The position numbers and the translations under genes were made by a program. A stretch of DNA of 64,000 nt from Rubrivivax sp. Lineage in GTDB: Bacteria; Pseudomonadota; Gammaproteobacteria; Burkholderiales; Burkholderiaceae_C. The stretch lies in assembly GCA_016707445.1 (NCBI GenBank), contig JADJHR010000001.1, positions 124,001 to 188,000 of the forward strand, read 5' to 3'. The notes below the pieces were generated by a model. It had not been told where the DNA came from. It did no database searches and saw nothing but the letters and a program-made list of their open reading frames with translations. This document shows positions 43,281 through 50,887 of the stretch, piece by piece (the stretch's first letter is position 1; every line of letters begins with the position of its first letter).

Positions 43281-43792
43281 GAGTCGTTCGTCAGAAGGGC
43301 GGATTCGAGCCGCTGAGGTGTGTGGGCGTATACATCGAATCCTTCGTTAGCGCGGCCGCAATACATAGTTACCCGAAGGTAAGCCCCGGATCAGTCTATG
43401 TTTCAATGCTTTCATTCGCAATTGAAGTCATCTTCAAGTATCTTCAAACCAAGGAGAGGCTCGCTGGCCAGCGCGTGCGCTGGCAGTCCCGCAGCACCCC
43501 CAGCGCGGGCAGCGAGATCTGGACCTGCGCAGCAGGCACCACCTGCAATTCGCGCTTCGTAGGAGACTTCATCTTGGTGGCTCTTCGGTTGCTTGCGAGG
43601 CAACCCGCAGGCTTGCGCATGCGGGTCGAAGGAGCCACCATCTCAGCCCACGCGTTCATCAGATTCCGCGGCCTCGCCAGTCCCTATCCATTACCAAATT
43701 AGATTGTGACTGTACTTTGAATGTATTGGACAAATAGGTAGTGCGTTGGTAGTGTTGTCTCGCCCTCCATTCAATGACATCGCGAAACGGAC
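43281..43792. other. 512-bp divergent intergenic region with a possible IS256 fragment
   Basis: It separates livG (minus) from the second desulfinase gene (plus) and should contain both promoters. The part near 43380-43440 is AT-rich with repeated CTTCAA elements and an ATTCGCAATTGAA motif resembling the palindrome at 35830. On the minus strand, 43444-43572 reads MKSPTKRELQVVPAAQVQIS followed by LPALGVLRD, which looks like the N-terminus of an IS256-type transposase, cut short. No complete gene is supported. Confidence 0.4.
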
Positions 43793-44965
43793 ATGACAAT
43801 GAATTTTCAGCTCAGCGAAGAGCAAAAGATGCTGGTCGACTTGGCCAATCGTCTTGGGCGCGACGAGTTCGCTTCTAAGGCCGCGCGATGGGATCGAGAA
43901 CACGAATATCCGCATGAGAACGTCGAAGTCCTGCGCCGCGCCGGCCTGCTCGGAATGACCATTCCGAAGAAGTTCGGCGGTACCGAGCGACCGTTAATCG
44001 ACGCCGTGCTGGCGATCGAGCAAATCGGCAAATACTGTGGGGTCACCGCACGAATCGTCGTGGAGACCAATATGGGGGCGCTTGGGTCAATCATGGCCTA
44101 TGGCACCGAGGCGCAGCAGATCGAGGTCGCTCGTCGCATTCTGGAGGATGGCGACAAGCCAGCCATCGGCATGACTGAGCCCGATGCCGGCACCGATCTG
44201 ACGTCACTCAAAACCACGGCTGTGGAGCATGACGGCTGCTACGTCGTGAACGGTACCAAGCACTGGATTACTGGCGGCGGCATCTCCAGGACCAACTTGA
44301 TCTACACGCGCATCATCGATCGCGAAGGGAACGACCAAGGGATTGGAGGCATCCTGGTCGACAAGGGGACGCGAGGTTTTTCAGTGGGGCGGGTGGAGGA
44401 CGCCATGGGACTGCGAGGAATTCCGGAGGCCGAACTCATCTTCGAGAATTGCGAGGTTCCAGCGGCCAACCTTGTGGTGCGCGATCCAAAGGATGGTTTC
44501 AAGAAGCTCATGAATGGCTACAACGCCCAACGCATCGGCGCGTCCGCGGTGGCGCTGGGGATTGCCCAAGGAGCGCACGATTTGGCAATCGAGTTTATGG
44601 GTCAGCGCGAAACATTTGGCAGAAAACTCAAGGAGTTCCAGGGACTGCAGTGGATGATGGCGGACAGCGAAATGAAGCTCGAAGCAGCCCGGCTGCTCAT
44701 CTATCAGGCGGCGTGCAACGCTCGCAAGTTGGCCAATAACGTGATGCTTCCAGAGATGAGAGAAGCGTCGATTGCCAAGGCATTCACGGCGCACGAGTCA
44801 TTTCACGTGGTGAGCGAGGCACTGCAGATGTTCGGCGCCTCGGGCTATTCGCGCGACCTACCGCTGGAGCGCATGCTCAGGGATGTGCGCATGTTCCAGA
44901 TCGGTGGTGGCACCTCCCAGGCCCAAATGAATATGATCGCTCGCAGCATGTTTGCGGAGCACTAA
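43793..44965 (+). CDS. Second desulfinase-like acyl-CoA dehydrogenase homologue
   Basis: A 390-residue acyl-CoA-dehydrogenase-fold protein, homologous along its length to the one at 32086-33348. The same unusual pair is present: an arginine (R87, VTARIVVETNMG) and a glutamine at the catalytic-base position (Q246, GYNAQRIGAS). The alternative base position is glycine (FQIGGGTSQ). It therefore also looks like a 3-sulfinopropionyl-CoA-desulfinase-type enzyme rather than a dehydrogenase. It has diverged from the first copy, so substrate range may differ. The ATG at 43793 is used; a second ATG two codons on is equally possible. Downstream come a decayed Bug gene, an Act-like transferase and an intact Bug gene, similar to act/acd/bug neighbourhoods of Variovorax. 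Confidence 0.75.
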   Translation: MTMNFQLSEEQKMLVDLANRLGRDEFASKAARWDREHEYPHENVEVLRRAGLLGMTIPKKFGGTERPLIDAVLAIEQIGKYCGVTARIVVETNMGALGSIMAYGTEAQQIEVARRILEDGDKPAIGMTEPDAGTDLTSLKTTAVEHDGCYVVNGTKHWITGGGISRTNLIYTRIIDREGNDQGIGGILVDKGTRGFSVGRVEDAMGLRGIPEAELIFENCEVPAANLVVRDPKDGFKKLMNGYNAQRIGASAVALGIAQGAHDLAIEFMGQRETFGRKLKEFQGLQWMMADSEMKLEAARLLIYQAACNARKLANNVMLPEMREASIAKAFTAHESFHVVSEALQMFGASGYSRDLPLERMLRDVRMFQIGGGTSQAQMNMIARSMFAEH

Positions 44966-45011
44966 GGCGGCATCGCAGTCTCACTGAAAAAGGAGATTCC
45001 GCATGCACAAG

Positions 45012-45215
45012 ATACATGCTGCGGCTGGTCGTTCCGGCGTTGCTGGCGACCCGATCGCTGGAGAAGGGCTAGTTCACCAAGCTGATCGCCATCATCCCGT
45101 CGTTTTCGATCGGTGGTTCGTCCGATCCCACAGCCAGTCCGTGTCCTTCCGTCAAGCGATTGGGCCTGCGCGCAAACAGCAAGCAGTCACAGGGAACAGC
45201 GGCGGCGCCGAACAC
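45012..45215 (+). pseudogene. Remnant of a Bug/TctC-type receptor gene
   Basis: Between the second acd-like and act-like genes, short segments in different frames match the N-terminus of Bug proteins: MLRLVVPALLA (signal-peptide-like, then a TAG stop), KLIAIIPSFSIGGSSDPTA (family form: IVPFxxGGSSD) and, after a frame change, QAIGPARKQQAVTGNSGG (family form: LGPxLGQxVVVENxPG). The stop, the frame change and the missing remainder show a decayed gene. Positions are approximate. Confidence 0.5.
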
Positions 45216-45307
45216 CAGCGTGTTCCCCACGTTCCGGCGCAAGCCCGAGTCGGGCTGCGACATGTCGCCGGAGGCACTAAGGCTGCAGATGCAGGGAGGC
45301 GGCTGTC

Positions 45308-46507
45308 GTGAACCCGATGTCGCTCGATGGCGTGAAAGTGCTGGATCTCTCACGCATTCTTGCCGGCCCAACCGCCACGCAATTGCTCGGTGATCTCGGC
45401 GCGGACATCGTGAAGGTCGAAAGACCAGGCGAGGGAGATGACACGCGGCATTGGGGGCCACCGTATGTAACCGGCAAAGATGGTCAGCCTACGGGCGAGA
45501 GCGCGTACTACCTCTGTGCCAATCGCAACAAGCGCTCAATTGCCATCGACATCGCCGCACCCGAGGGCTTCACACTCGTGCTGAGACTGCTCGAACGCGC
45601 AGACATTCTGGTAGAGAACTACAAGGTCGGCGGCCTCGCGAAATACGGCCTCGCCTATGCCCAGTTGAAAGAGCGGTTCCCGCGGCTCGTGTACTGCTCG
45701 ATCACCGGCTTCGGCCAGACAGGTCCCAACGCCCACCGTGCCGGGTACGATTTTCTGATTCAAGGCATGGGCGGCATCATGAGCTTGACCGGCGAACCGG
45801 ACGGCGATCCGATGAAGGTTGGGGTCGGTATCGCCGACGTAATGACCGGTATGTTTGCAACCGTTGGCATCCTCGCGGCTCTGCGACATCGCGACGCTAC
45901 CGGAGTCGGCCAGCATATCGACATTTCGTTGCTGGACGCGCAGATTGCCTGGTTGGTTAATGCTGGTACAAACTACCTGATGTCGCGGAAAAAGCCTTCG
46001 CGGCTCGGTAACGGCCACCCGAACATTGTTCCCTACCAAGTGTTCGACACTGCTGATTCGCCAATGATCCTTGCCGTCGGTAACGATGGCCAGTTCCGCA
46101 GATTTTGCGACTCCACCGGACTTCGGGAACTTGCCTCGGATCCGCTCTACGCCACAAACCTTGCACGTGTCGAAAACCGGGAGCGATTGTGTGAACTGAT
46201 CGCCCGATGCCTGAGGAGTCGCAGGCGTGCCGAATGGCTGGCGAAGTTCGAGGGGGTCGGCGTTCCCTGTGGTCCAGTAAACGACTTGGAACAGGTGTTC
46301 GCCGACCCGCACGTGCAGGCACGCGGTGCTGAATTGACTTTGGCTTATCCGGGTTCGGCAACCGGCTCGGTTAGCCTGTTGGCGAACCCACTGAAGCTAT
46401 CTGAAACGCCCGTCTCGTATCGCCACGCACCCCCGAAGCTCGACGAGCATCGCGAGGATGTGCTCGCTGACTGGTTGGGCTCTGCGAACCGATCCAATAG
46501 CGAATGA
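45308..46507 (+). CDS. Second class III (CaiB/BaiF) CoA-transferase, Act-like
   Basis: A 399-residue family III CoA-transferase, nearly colinear with the one at 33341-34540, including VKVLDLSRILAGPTATQLLG, the catalytic aspartate in GVGIADVMTGMFA and the C-terminal SVSLLANPLKLSETP. Translation probably starts at the GTG at 45308 (VNPMSLDG), as in the paralogue; the ATG three codons later is the alternative. It forms the second Act/Acd module with the upstream desulfinase-like gene, although a decayed Bug gene lies between them. High similarity of the two transferases against more divergent desulfinase partners suggests recent duplication or gene conversion of the transferase. Confidence 0.82.
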   Translation: MNPMSLDGVKVLDLSRILAGPTATQLLGDLGADIVKVERPGEGDDTRHWGPPYVTGKDGQPTGESAYYLCANRNKRSIAIDIAAPEGFTLVLRLLERADILVENYKVGGLAKYGLAYAQLKERFPRLVYCSITGFGQTGPNAHRAGYDFLIQGMGGIMSLTGEPDGDPMKVGVGIADVMTGMFATVGILAALRHRDATGVGQHIDISLLDAQIAWLVNAGTNYLMSRKKPSRLGNGHPNIVPYQVFDTADSPMILAVGNDGQFRRFCDSTGLRELASDPLYATNLARVENRERLCELIARCLRSRRRAEWLAKFEGVGVPCGPVNDLEQVFADPHVQARGAELTLAYPGSATGSVSLLANPLKLSETPVSYRHAPPKLDEHREDVLADWLGSANRSNSE

Positions 46508-46684
46508 AATCGTGAAGTGGCAAAGTGTTTGGATCGCCGTAAAAGTAGACTGCCCAGTTCGATTCATAAAGCAGAACCTGGTTGCCTAATGCAACGGCAG
46601 TGTTTTCCGCAGGCTGTTGGCACTTCGGTTACACCGATCGCAACGGCCTGAATTGGGTAATCAATTTTTGAACTTGGAGACGAC

Positions 46685-47680
46685 ATGAGAAAGATGAAGA
46701 AGTATCACCGTACGTTCACTGCCAGCCTGCTGATTGCTGCGTTTGCGCTCGGCGGGATGATGGGCGCGCACGCGCAAGGGGTCCAGTACCCCAACAAACC
46801 CATCAGGATGATCGTCGGCTTTCCCCCGGGCGGTCCTACTGATGTGGTTGCACGGATCGTTGGGCAGAAGTTGGGAGACCAGTTGGGTCAGCCCGTGGTC
46901 ATTGACAACAAACCCGGTGCCGGCGGAAACATCGGTGCAGACATGGTGGCGAAGGCTGCGCCAGACGGATATACGGTGCTGTACACCTCGTCATCCATCA
47001 CAATCTCTCCGTGGATTTACGCGAAGGTGAACTACGACACGGTGAAGGACTTTGCACCCGTCGCCTTGACCGCCGAGATGCCTCTTGTGCTGTTGGTAAA
47101 TCCAAGCGTGCCGGCCAAAACCGCGCCTGAACTGGTTCAGCTCATCAAGGCCAACCCCGGGAAATTCAATTACGGCTCCTCGAGTGTCGGTGCCATTGAA
47201 CACTTGACAGCGGCACAGTTCGTTTCCATGCATGGACTCAAGGCATCGCATGTTCCGTACAAAGGCTCCGCTCCGGCCCTGATCGGCATCATTGGAGGGC
47301 AAACCCAATTCATGGTCACCGCCCTGAATTCGGCACTACCTTTTCTGAAGGACGGTCGCTTGCGCGCCTTGGCCGTCTCGTCCGTCGAGCGCTCCCGTGT
47401 GCTGCCCGACGTGCCGACGGTTGCTGAGGCGATGAAAGGCGACTTCGCCGCGACCGCCTGGCAAGGCATCGTCGCCCCTGCAGGAACGCCTCGAGAAATC
47501 ATTGAAAAGCTCAATCGGGCGATAAACACTTTGCTCAAGGACCCTGCTCTCGTTCAGCAACTGGCAGATCAGGGGGTGTCCGCGCTGGGCGGAACTTCGG
47601 AACAATTCGGAAAGTCAATCCACAAAGAACTGGTTCGTTGGCAGCAAGTTGTCAAAGACACGGGCGCCACGGCGGAATAA
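46685..47680 (+). CDS. Bug/TctC-family periplasmic receptor
   Basis: A 331-residue Bug-family binding protein with a classical Sec signal (basic MRKMKKYHRT, hydrophobic LLIAAFALGGMM, cleavage after AHA). The mature part starts YPNKPIRMIVGFPPGGPTDV, followed by VVIDNKPGAGGNIGADMVAK and the closing SEQFGKSIHKELVRW. The start at 46685 follows a TTGGAGACG ribosome binding site. No membrane subunits are next to it, as is usual for orphan Bug receptors. Its position after the second Act-like gene suggests that it binds the sulfinate or thio-acid substrate of that module. Confidence 0.92.
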   Translation: MRKMKKYHRTFTASLLIAAFALGGMMGAHAQGVQYPNKPIRMIVGFPPGGPTDVVARIVGQKLGDQLGQPVVIDNKPGAGGNIGADMVAKAAPDGYTVLYTSSSITISPWIYAKVNYDTVKDFAPVALTAEMPLVLLVNPSVPAKTAPELVQLIKANPGKFNYGSSSVGAIEHLTAAQFVSMHGLKASHVPYKGSAPALIGIIGGQTQFMVTALNSALPFLKDGRLRALAVSSVERSRVLPDVPTVAEAMKGDFAATAWQGIVAPAGTPREIIEKLNRAINTLLKDPALVQQLADQGVSALGGTSEQFGKSIHKELVRWQQVVKDTGATAE

Positions 47681-47755
47681 TGAAGAAGCAAGCCAAGCCA
47701 ATTTCTTTGAAGGGACTTGGCTAGGCTGGGACGTCTGTTGGCAAGAACTCAGAGC

Positions 47756-47938
47756 GGCGCAGCCACATCGTCGATGGATCGAAAACGCGGCCACGGCGAC
47801 AGATGGCCATAACTGCTTGGCCATGCTTGTGCGTCGCAAGGGCGAGAGCCTGCAGGCACTGCTGCGGCGCCTGGACAAGGCGATGGCGACAGTCCTGAAT
47901 CGTGGACGATCCCATCGACGAAACCAACGCCCCCCGCG
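47756..47938 (+). pseudogene. Remnant of a small conserved ORF next to the IS3 element
   Basis: A segment reads RRWIENAATATDGHNCLAML, then VRRKGESLQALLRRLDKAMA. The expected acidic ending appears in another frame (DDPIDETNAPR). This resembles the short proteins that end in DEIN(A/S)PR in many Burkholderiales genomes. The frame break and the adjacent IS3 end suggest decay. Function unknown; recognition is by eye only. Confidence 0.3.
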
Positions 47939-47994
47939 TCAGAATAGTTGTCGCCTCCATAGAACACCCCCGGGGGCGGCGATGAAGGACGGAC

Positions 47995-48549
47995 TTGGCT
48001 CGATACGGACAGGCATTCAAGGACAGAGCGGTGGCGAGGTTGCTGCCGCCGGAGAGCGCAGCGATCGACGTGGTCGCGCGCGAGGTTGGGATCGGCATGG
48101 GCACCTTGGAACGCTGGCGCGAGGATGCGCGGTCCATGCCCGCCCGAGGGCGGGCATGGACCGCGGCCGGCCGCCTGGAGGCTGTGGTCACCACGGCGGC
48201 GATGAACGAGGCCGACAAGAGCGCCTGGTGCCGTTCGCACGGGGCGTACCCCGAGGAGCTGGCCAATTGGCGCGCGAGTGCCACCACCGCGCTGGCCGCG
48301 CCTGAGGAGCTGCGCGCCAGCCCGCAGGCCACGCGGGCTTGCGCCAAGCGCATCAAGGAACTCGAGCGCGAGTTGCTGCGCAAGGACCGCGCGCTGGCCG
48401 AGACTGCGGCGCTGCTGGTGCTGTCAAAAAAGTGCAGGCGATCTTCAACAAGGGAGAGGACGAATGATCGGCCTCGAAGATCGCCAATGCCTGTCCCAAG
48501 AAATCGGTGTTGCGCATGCCGCAGGCGCACGGCTGCACCTGGCCTGTGA
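47995..48549 (+). CDS. IS3-family transposase OrfA, frameshifted near its end
   Basis: The helix-turn-helix subunit of an IS3 transposase. The first ~145 residues are colinear with the family (FKDRAVARLLPPESAAI, VGIGMGTLERWRED, KRIKELERELLRKDRALAE, AALLVLSKK). At a run of six A at 48426-48431 the expected ending VQAIFNKGEDE followed by TGA (48465-48467) is in the -1 frame. As written, translation instead continues to 48549 with an unrelated tail. Either one A has been lost or the run is a slippage site. The only start in register is TTG at 47995. A long inverted repeat lies within the gene at 48128-48165. Confidence 0.75.
   Translation: MARYGQAFKDRAVARLLPPESAAIDVVAREVGIGMGTLERWREDARSMPARGRAWTAAGRLEAVVTTAAMNEADKSAWCRSHGAYPEELANWRASATTALAAPEELRASPQATRACAKRIKELERELLRKDRALAETAALLVLSKKCRRSSTRERTNDRPRRSPMPVPRNRCCACRRRTAAPGL
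48128..48165. repeat. 18-bp inverted repeat with 2-bp spacer inside orfA
   Basis: Bases 48128-48145 are perfectly complementary to 48148-48165 with only GA between them. The core contains CCATGCCCGCCC and GGGCGGGCATGG. It codes for a SMPARGRAW stretch of OrfA. In RNA it would be a very stable hairpin, and in DNA a possible cruciform. Confidence 0.85.
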
Positions 48550-49555
48550 GACCGCCGGCATCGACGTGCGCACCCTGCAGCGCTGGAAGGCCCACGCAGG
48601 CCTCACAGCGGGCGATGGCAGGCCGCAGGCGGTGCGCCCGACCCCGGGTCACGCGTTGAGCGGTGCCGAGCGCGCTGAGCTCGTGCGGGTGGCCAACGAG
48701 CCGCGCTTCGCGGCCGTGCCGCCTGCGCGCATCGTGCCCATGCTGGCCGATGACGGCGTGTACCTGGCCAGCGAGTCCACCTTCAGTCGCGTGCTGCGTG
48801 ACGAGGGTCAGGCTGCGCATCGCGGGCGTGCGAAGAAGCCCCGCGCCGTGCGACCGCCGACCACGCACATCGCCACCGCGCCGAAGCAGGTCTGGTGCTG
48901 GGACATGACCTATCTGCCGGCCAGCGTGATCGGCATGTGGTTCCATCTGTACCTGATCCTGGACCTGTACAGCCGCAAGATCGTCGGCTGGGAAGTGCAC
49001 GCCACGGACGACTCCGTGCACGCCGCGCACCTGGTGCGCCGCACGGCGCTGGCCGAGGGCATCGCCACGATGACGACCAAGCCCGTGCTGCACGGCGATA
49101 ACGGCTCCACGCTGAAGGCCACCACGGTGCTGGCAATGCTGTACTGGCTGGGCGTCAAGCCCTCGTACTCGCGACCCCGCGTGAGCGATGACAACGCCTA
49201 CGCCGAGTCGCTGTTCCGCACCGCCAAGTACCGCCCCGAATTCCCTGCCAAAGGCTTCACCGACCTCGACGCCGCACGCGCTTGGGCAGCCGAATTCGTG
49301 CGCTGGTACAACGACGAGCACCGCCACAGCGGCATCCGCTACGTCACCCCTGGGCAGCGCCATTGCGGCGAGGATCACGCCATCCTGGCCGCTCGCCACG
49401 CGCTGTACCTCCAAGCCCGTGAGCGCAATCCGGCGCGATGGTCGGGCCTCACGCGAGACTGGTCACCGATCGGCCCAGTCACCCTCAACCCCGAACCCGA
49501 CTCGGTCGTCGCGGCCCACTCGAAACCAGAAGATGGGCAGCCGATGGCTGCATGA
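48464..49555 (+). CDS. IS3-family transposase OrfB (DDE recombinase)
   Basis: A 363-residue IS3-type integrase-like transposase. The DDE residues lie in VWCWDMTYLPA, VLHGDNGSTLKA and DDNAYAESLFRTAKY, and the terminal block RWYNDEHRHSGIRYVTP is typical. Its ATG overlaps the ancestral OrfA stop (ATGA at 48464-48467), implying coupled translation. The reading frame is intact, so OrfB could be functional, although damage to the end of OrfA may disable the element. Confidence 0.9.
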   Translation: MIGLEDRQCLSQEIGVAHAAGARLHLACETAGIDVRTLQRWKAHAGLTAGDGRPQAVRPTPGHALSGAERAELVRVANEPRFAAVPPARIVPMLADDGVYLASESTFSRVLRDEGQAAHRGRAKKPRAVRPPTTHIATAPKQVWCWDMTYLPASVIGMWFHLYLILDLYSRKIVGWEVHATDDSVHAAHLVRRTALAEGIATMTTKPVLHGDNGSTLKATTVLAMLYWLGVKPSYSRPRVSDDNAYAESLFRTAKYRPEFPAKGFTDLDAARAWAAEFVRWYNDEHRHSGIRYVTPGQRHCGEDHAILAARHALYLQARERNPARWSGLTRDWSPIGPVTLNPEPDSVVAAHSKPEDGQPMAA

Positions 49556-49643
49556 ATGAGGCGACAACTAGCTTGACACGCGCCGAACGGCAGAAAGCGC
49601 GACCCAGTCCGCGTCAAGGCGGGGTCGCTGGCCGTTCACACGG

Positions 49644-49805
49644 CTACGGCTTTTTCGGCGTCTTGTATTCGACTTCCTTCTGGAACGGTTTCCAGACCGT
49701 TTCGTAACCGACAAATCCCTTTTCATTGGGCGCCATCTGGCGTGTCGTCAAGAAACGCGAGTGGCCGTCAGGAACCTTGGCGGGTGGAGGGGCGTGGTCG
49801 CTCAT
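49644..49805 (-). CDS. Small 53-residue protein downstream of the apr genes
   Basis: A 53-codon gene starting MSDHAPPPAKVPDGHSRF with a very good ribosome binding site (AAGGAAGGTGA, 5 bp spacing). It continues LTTRQMAPNEKGFVGYETVW and ends in a lysine-rich tail (EYKTPKKP) before TAG at 49644-49646. No membrane segment and no cysteine are present, and the family is not recognised. It is on the same strand as, and 87 bp downstream of, the FKBP-like gene, so it may be the last gene of the sat-apr operon. The strong translation signal and coding-like composition support it as real. Confidence 0.6.
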   Translation of the reverse strand: MSDHAPPPAKVPDGHSRFLTTRQMAPNEKGFVGYETVWKPFQKEVEYKTPKKP

Positions 49806-49892
49806 AAGTCACCTTCCTTTTGCTGTGATGTCAGGACTGCAAGTGCAGGTCGCTGAAGCCGAAACCCGTTCGATGCCATTCAATGCCGCTGC

Positions 49893-50402
49893 TCAGACAG
49901 GTCTCATGAGTGAGGGGTCGACATCTGCGTCCGCAATGATTGCGCCGCCTGCTCTTGCCTCTTCATCCGTTGCGTCGCGCACCGTCAGGATCTCGAGCAC
50001 AAAAACGACCTCTCTGCCGCAAAGCGGATTGTTGCCATCGACCGTCAATGTCTCGTCGTCCATCCGGGTCACGAGAAAGCTGCGCGTCTGGCCCCTGTCG
50101 CTTTCCATCAGGATGGAAGTGCCGATCTTTCGATACTCCTCGGGGACGTTTTCGATGTCGTCGCTGAAGACCAGCGACTCGTCTCTGGCGCCAAAGATCT
50201 GGTTGCCATCGATGGGCACTTCGATCACGTCTCCGGCGCACTTGCCCTCGAGTTGCTTATGGATGGATGGGGCCAGAATTTCATTGTGTCCGTGCACATA
50301 ACCCAACGGGAAGTCGACTCGGGTGAGGATATGCCCCGACTTCTTGTCGGTCACCTTGTAGGTGAGTTCGACGAACCTGCCGTCCCGGATGGATTCACTC
50401 AT
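49893..50402 (-). CDS. SlyD-like FKBP-type peptidyl-prolyl isomerase/chaperone
   Basis: A 169-residue protein of the SlyD-type FKBP family: VELTYKVTDKKSGHIL, the active-site strand PLGYVHGHNEILAPSIHKQLEGKCAGD, split here as PLGYVHGHNEIL and HKQLEGKCAGD, an insert-in-flap region, then FVLEILTVRDAT. The His-rich metal-binding tail of Escherichia coli SlyD is absent. The ATG at 50402 is used; a TTG upstream would add eight unlikely residues. It lies 20 bp downstream of the 116-residue protein gene in the apr run. SlyD-type proteins help fold periplasmic or metal enzymes, so help in maturing the iron-sulfur/flavin APS reductase is a reasonable guess. Confidence 0.8.
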   Translation of the reverse strand: MSESIRDGRFVELTYKVTDKKSGHILTRVDFPLGYVHGHNEILAPSIHKQLEGKCAGDVIEVPIDGNQIFGARDESLVFSDDIENVPEEYRKIGTSILMESDRGQTRSFLVTRMDDETLTVDGNNPLCGREVVFVLEILTVRDATDEEARAGGAIIADADVDPSLMRPV

Positions 50403-50422
50403 GTCGAATCGCAAGGATCTGC

Positions 50423-50773
50423 TCAAAAGATGGATGCACCAAAGATCTTGATCTCTTGATCTTCATAGCCGAGCACAAGTCGTCCAAGCCACTCGCCTGG
50501 CTTCTTGGTGCTGCGCTGCCGGTAAAGCACGGTCACATGTTCGCCCCGGCGGATGATGCCCAGCGAGTCGATGTCTTCAGACAGGCTTCTCGCCAGCTCG
50601 CTGTTGGCGAACTGGTGGCCGGCCACGACCTGAGTCACGGCAAGCGCCAGCGAGTTGGAGAAGTTCTTGACGAATTCGCCGTACTTGCCTTCGTTCGAAT
50701 ACTTGACGAGATCACGCCACAAGGGTTCGGCGATGGCCAGGATCTCTTCATCGGTCTTTTCAATGATGTTCAC
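50423..50773 (-). CDS. Uncharacterised 116-residue protein of the apr operon
   Basis: A small soluble protein beginning at GTG 50773 (VNIIEKTDEEILAIAEPLWRD in frame) behind an AGAGAG ribosome binding site; another GTG at 50830 is less likely. The helical first half (LVKYSNEGKYGEFVKNFS) and strand-rich second half (RRGEHVTVLYRQRS, RLVLGYEDQEIKIFGASIF) resemble the NTF2-like cone fold, which is a guess. There is no cysteine in the mature part. It lies 114 bp downstream of aprA on the same strand and upstream of the FKBP-like gene, so it is probably an accessory factor of APS reductase. No family name is recognised. Confidence 0.7.
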   Translation of the reverse strand: MNIIEKTDEEILAIAEPLWRDLVKYSNEGKYGEFVKNFSNSLALAVTQVVAGHQFANSELARSLSEDIDSLGIIRRGEHVTVLYRQRSTKKPGEWLGRLVLGYEDQEIKIFGASIF

Positions 50774-50887
50774 ACGCGGCTCTCTGCGACCGGAAGAGAT
50801 CAAATCGATGGGGTTCGCAACACACGACACGCTCGCCCCACGTGCGCCAGGCAGACGATCCGTGCGGGCGTCTGCCTGGGGATGCTG

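Larger units (their letters stand above)
47939..49576. mobile_element. IS3-family insertion sequence
   Basis: The element carries overlapping orfA and orfB of an IS3-group transposase on the plus strand. Terminal inverted repeats are recognisable: TCAGAATAGTTGTCGCCTC at the left (from 47939) and its counterpart TCAAGCTAGTTGTCGCCTC read from the right end (49576 backwards), with three mismatches. A clear short target duplication was not found, so the exact ends are uncertain by a few bases. It separates the second Act/Acd region from the apr operon. Confidence 0.85.

Noticed and set aside
43281..43792. tRNA or small RNA gene in the livG-acd intergenic region
   Set aside because: No cloverleaf or TPsiC-like sequence was found; the hairpins seen are weak.
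45200..45300. A small gene with a PTFRRKPES segment before the second CoA-transferase
   Set aside because: This resembles the translation of short interspersed repeats common in proteobacteria and has no start or ribosome binding site.
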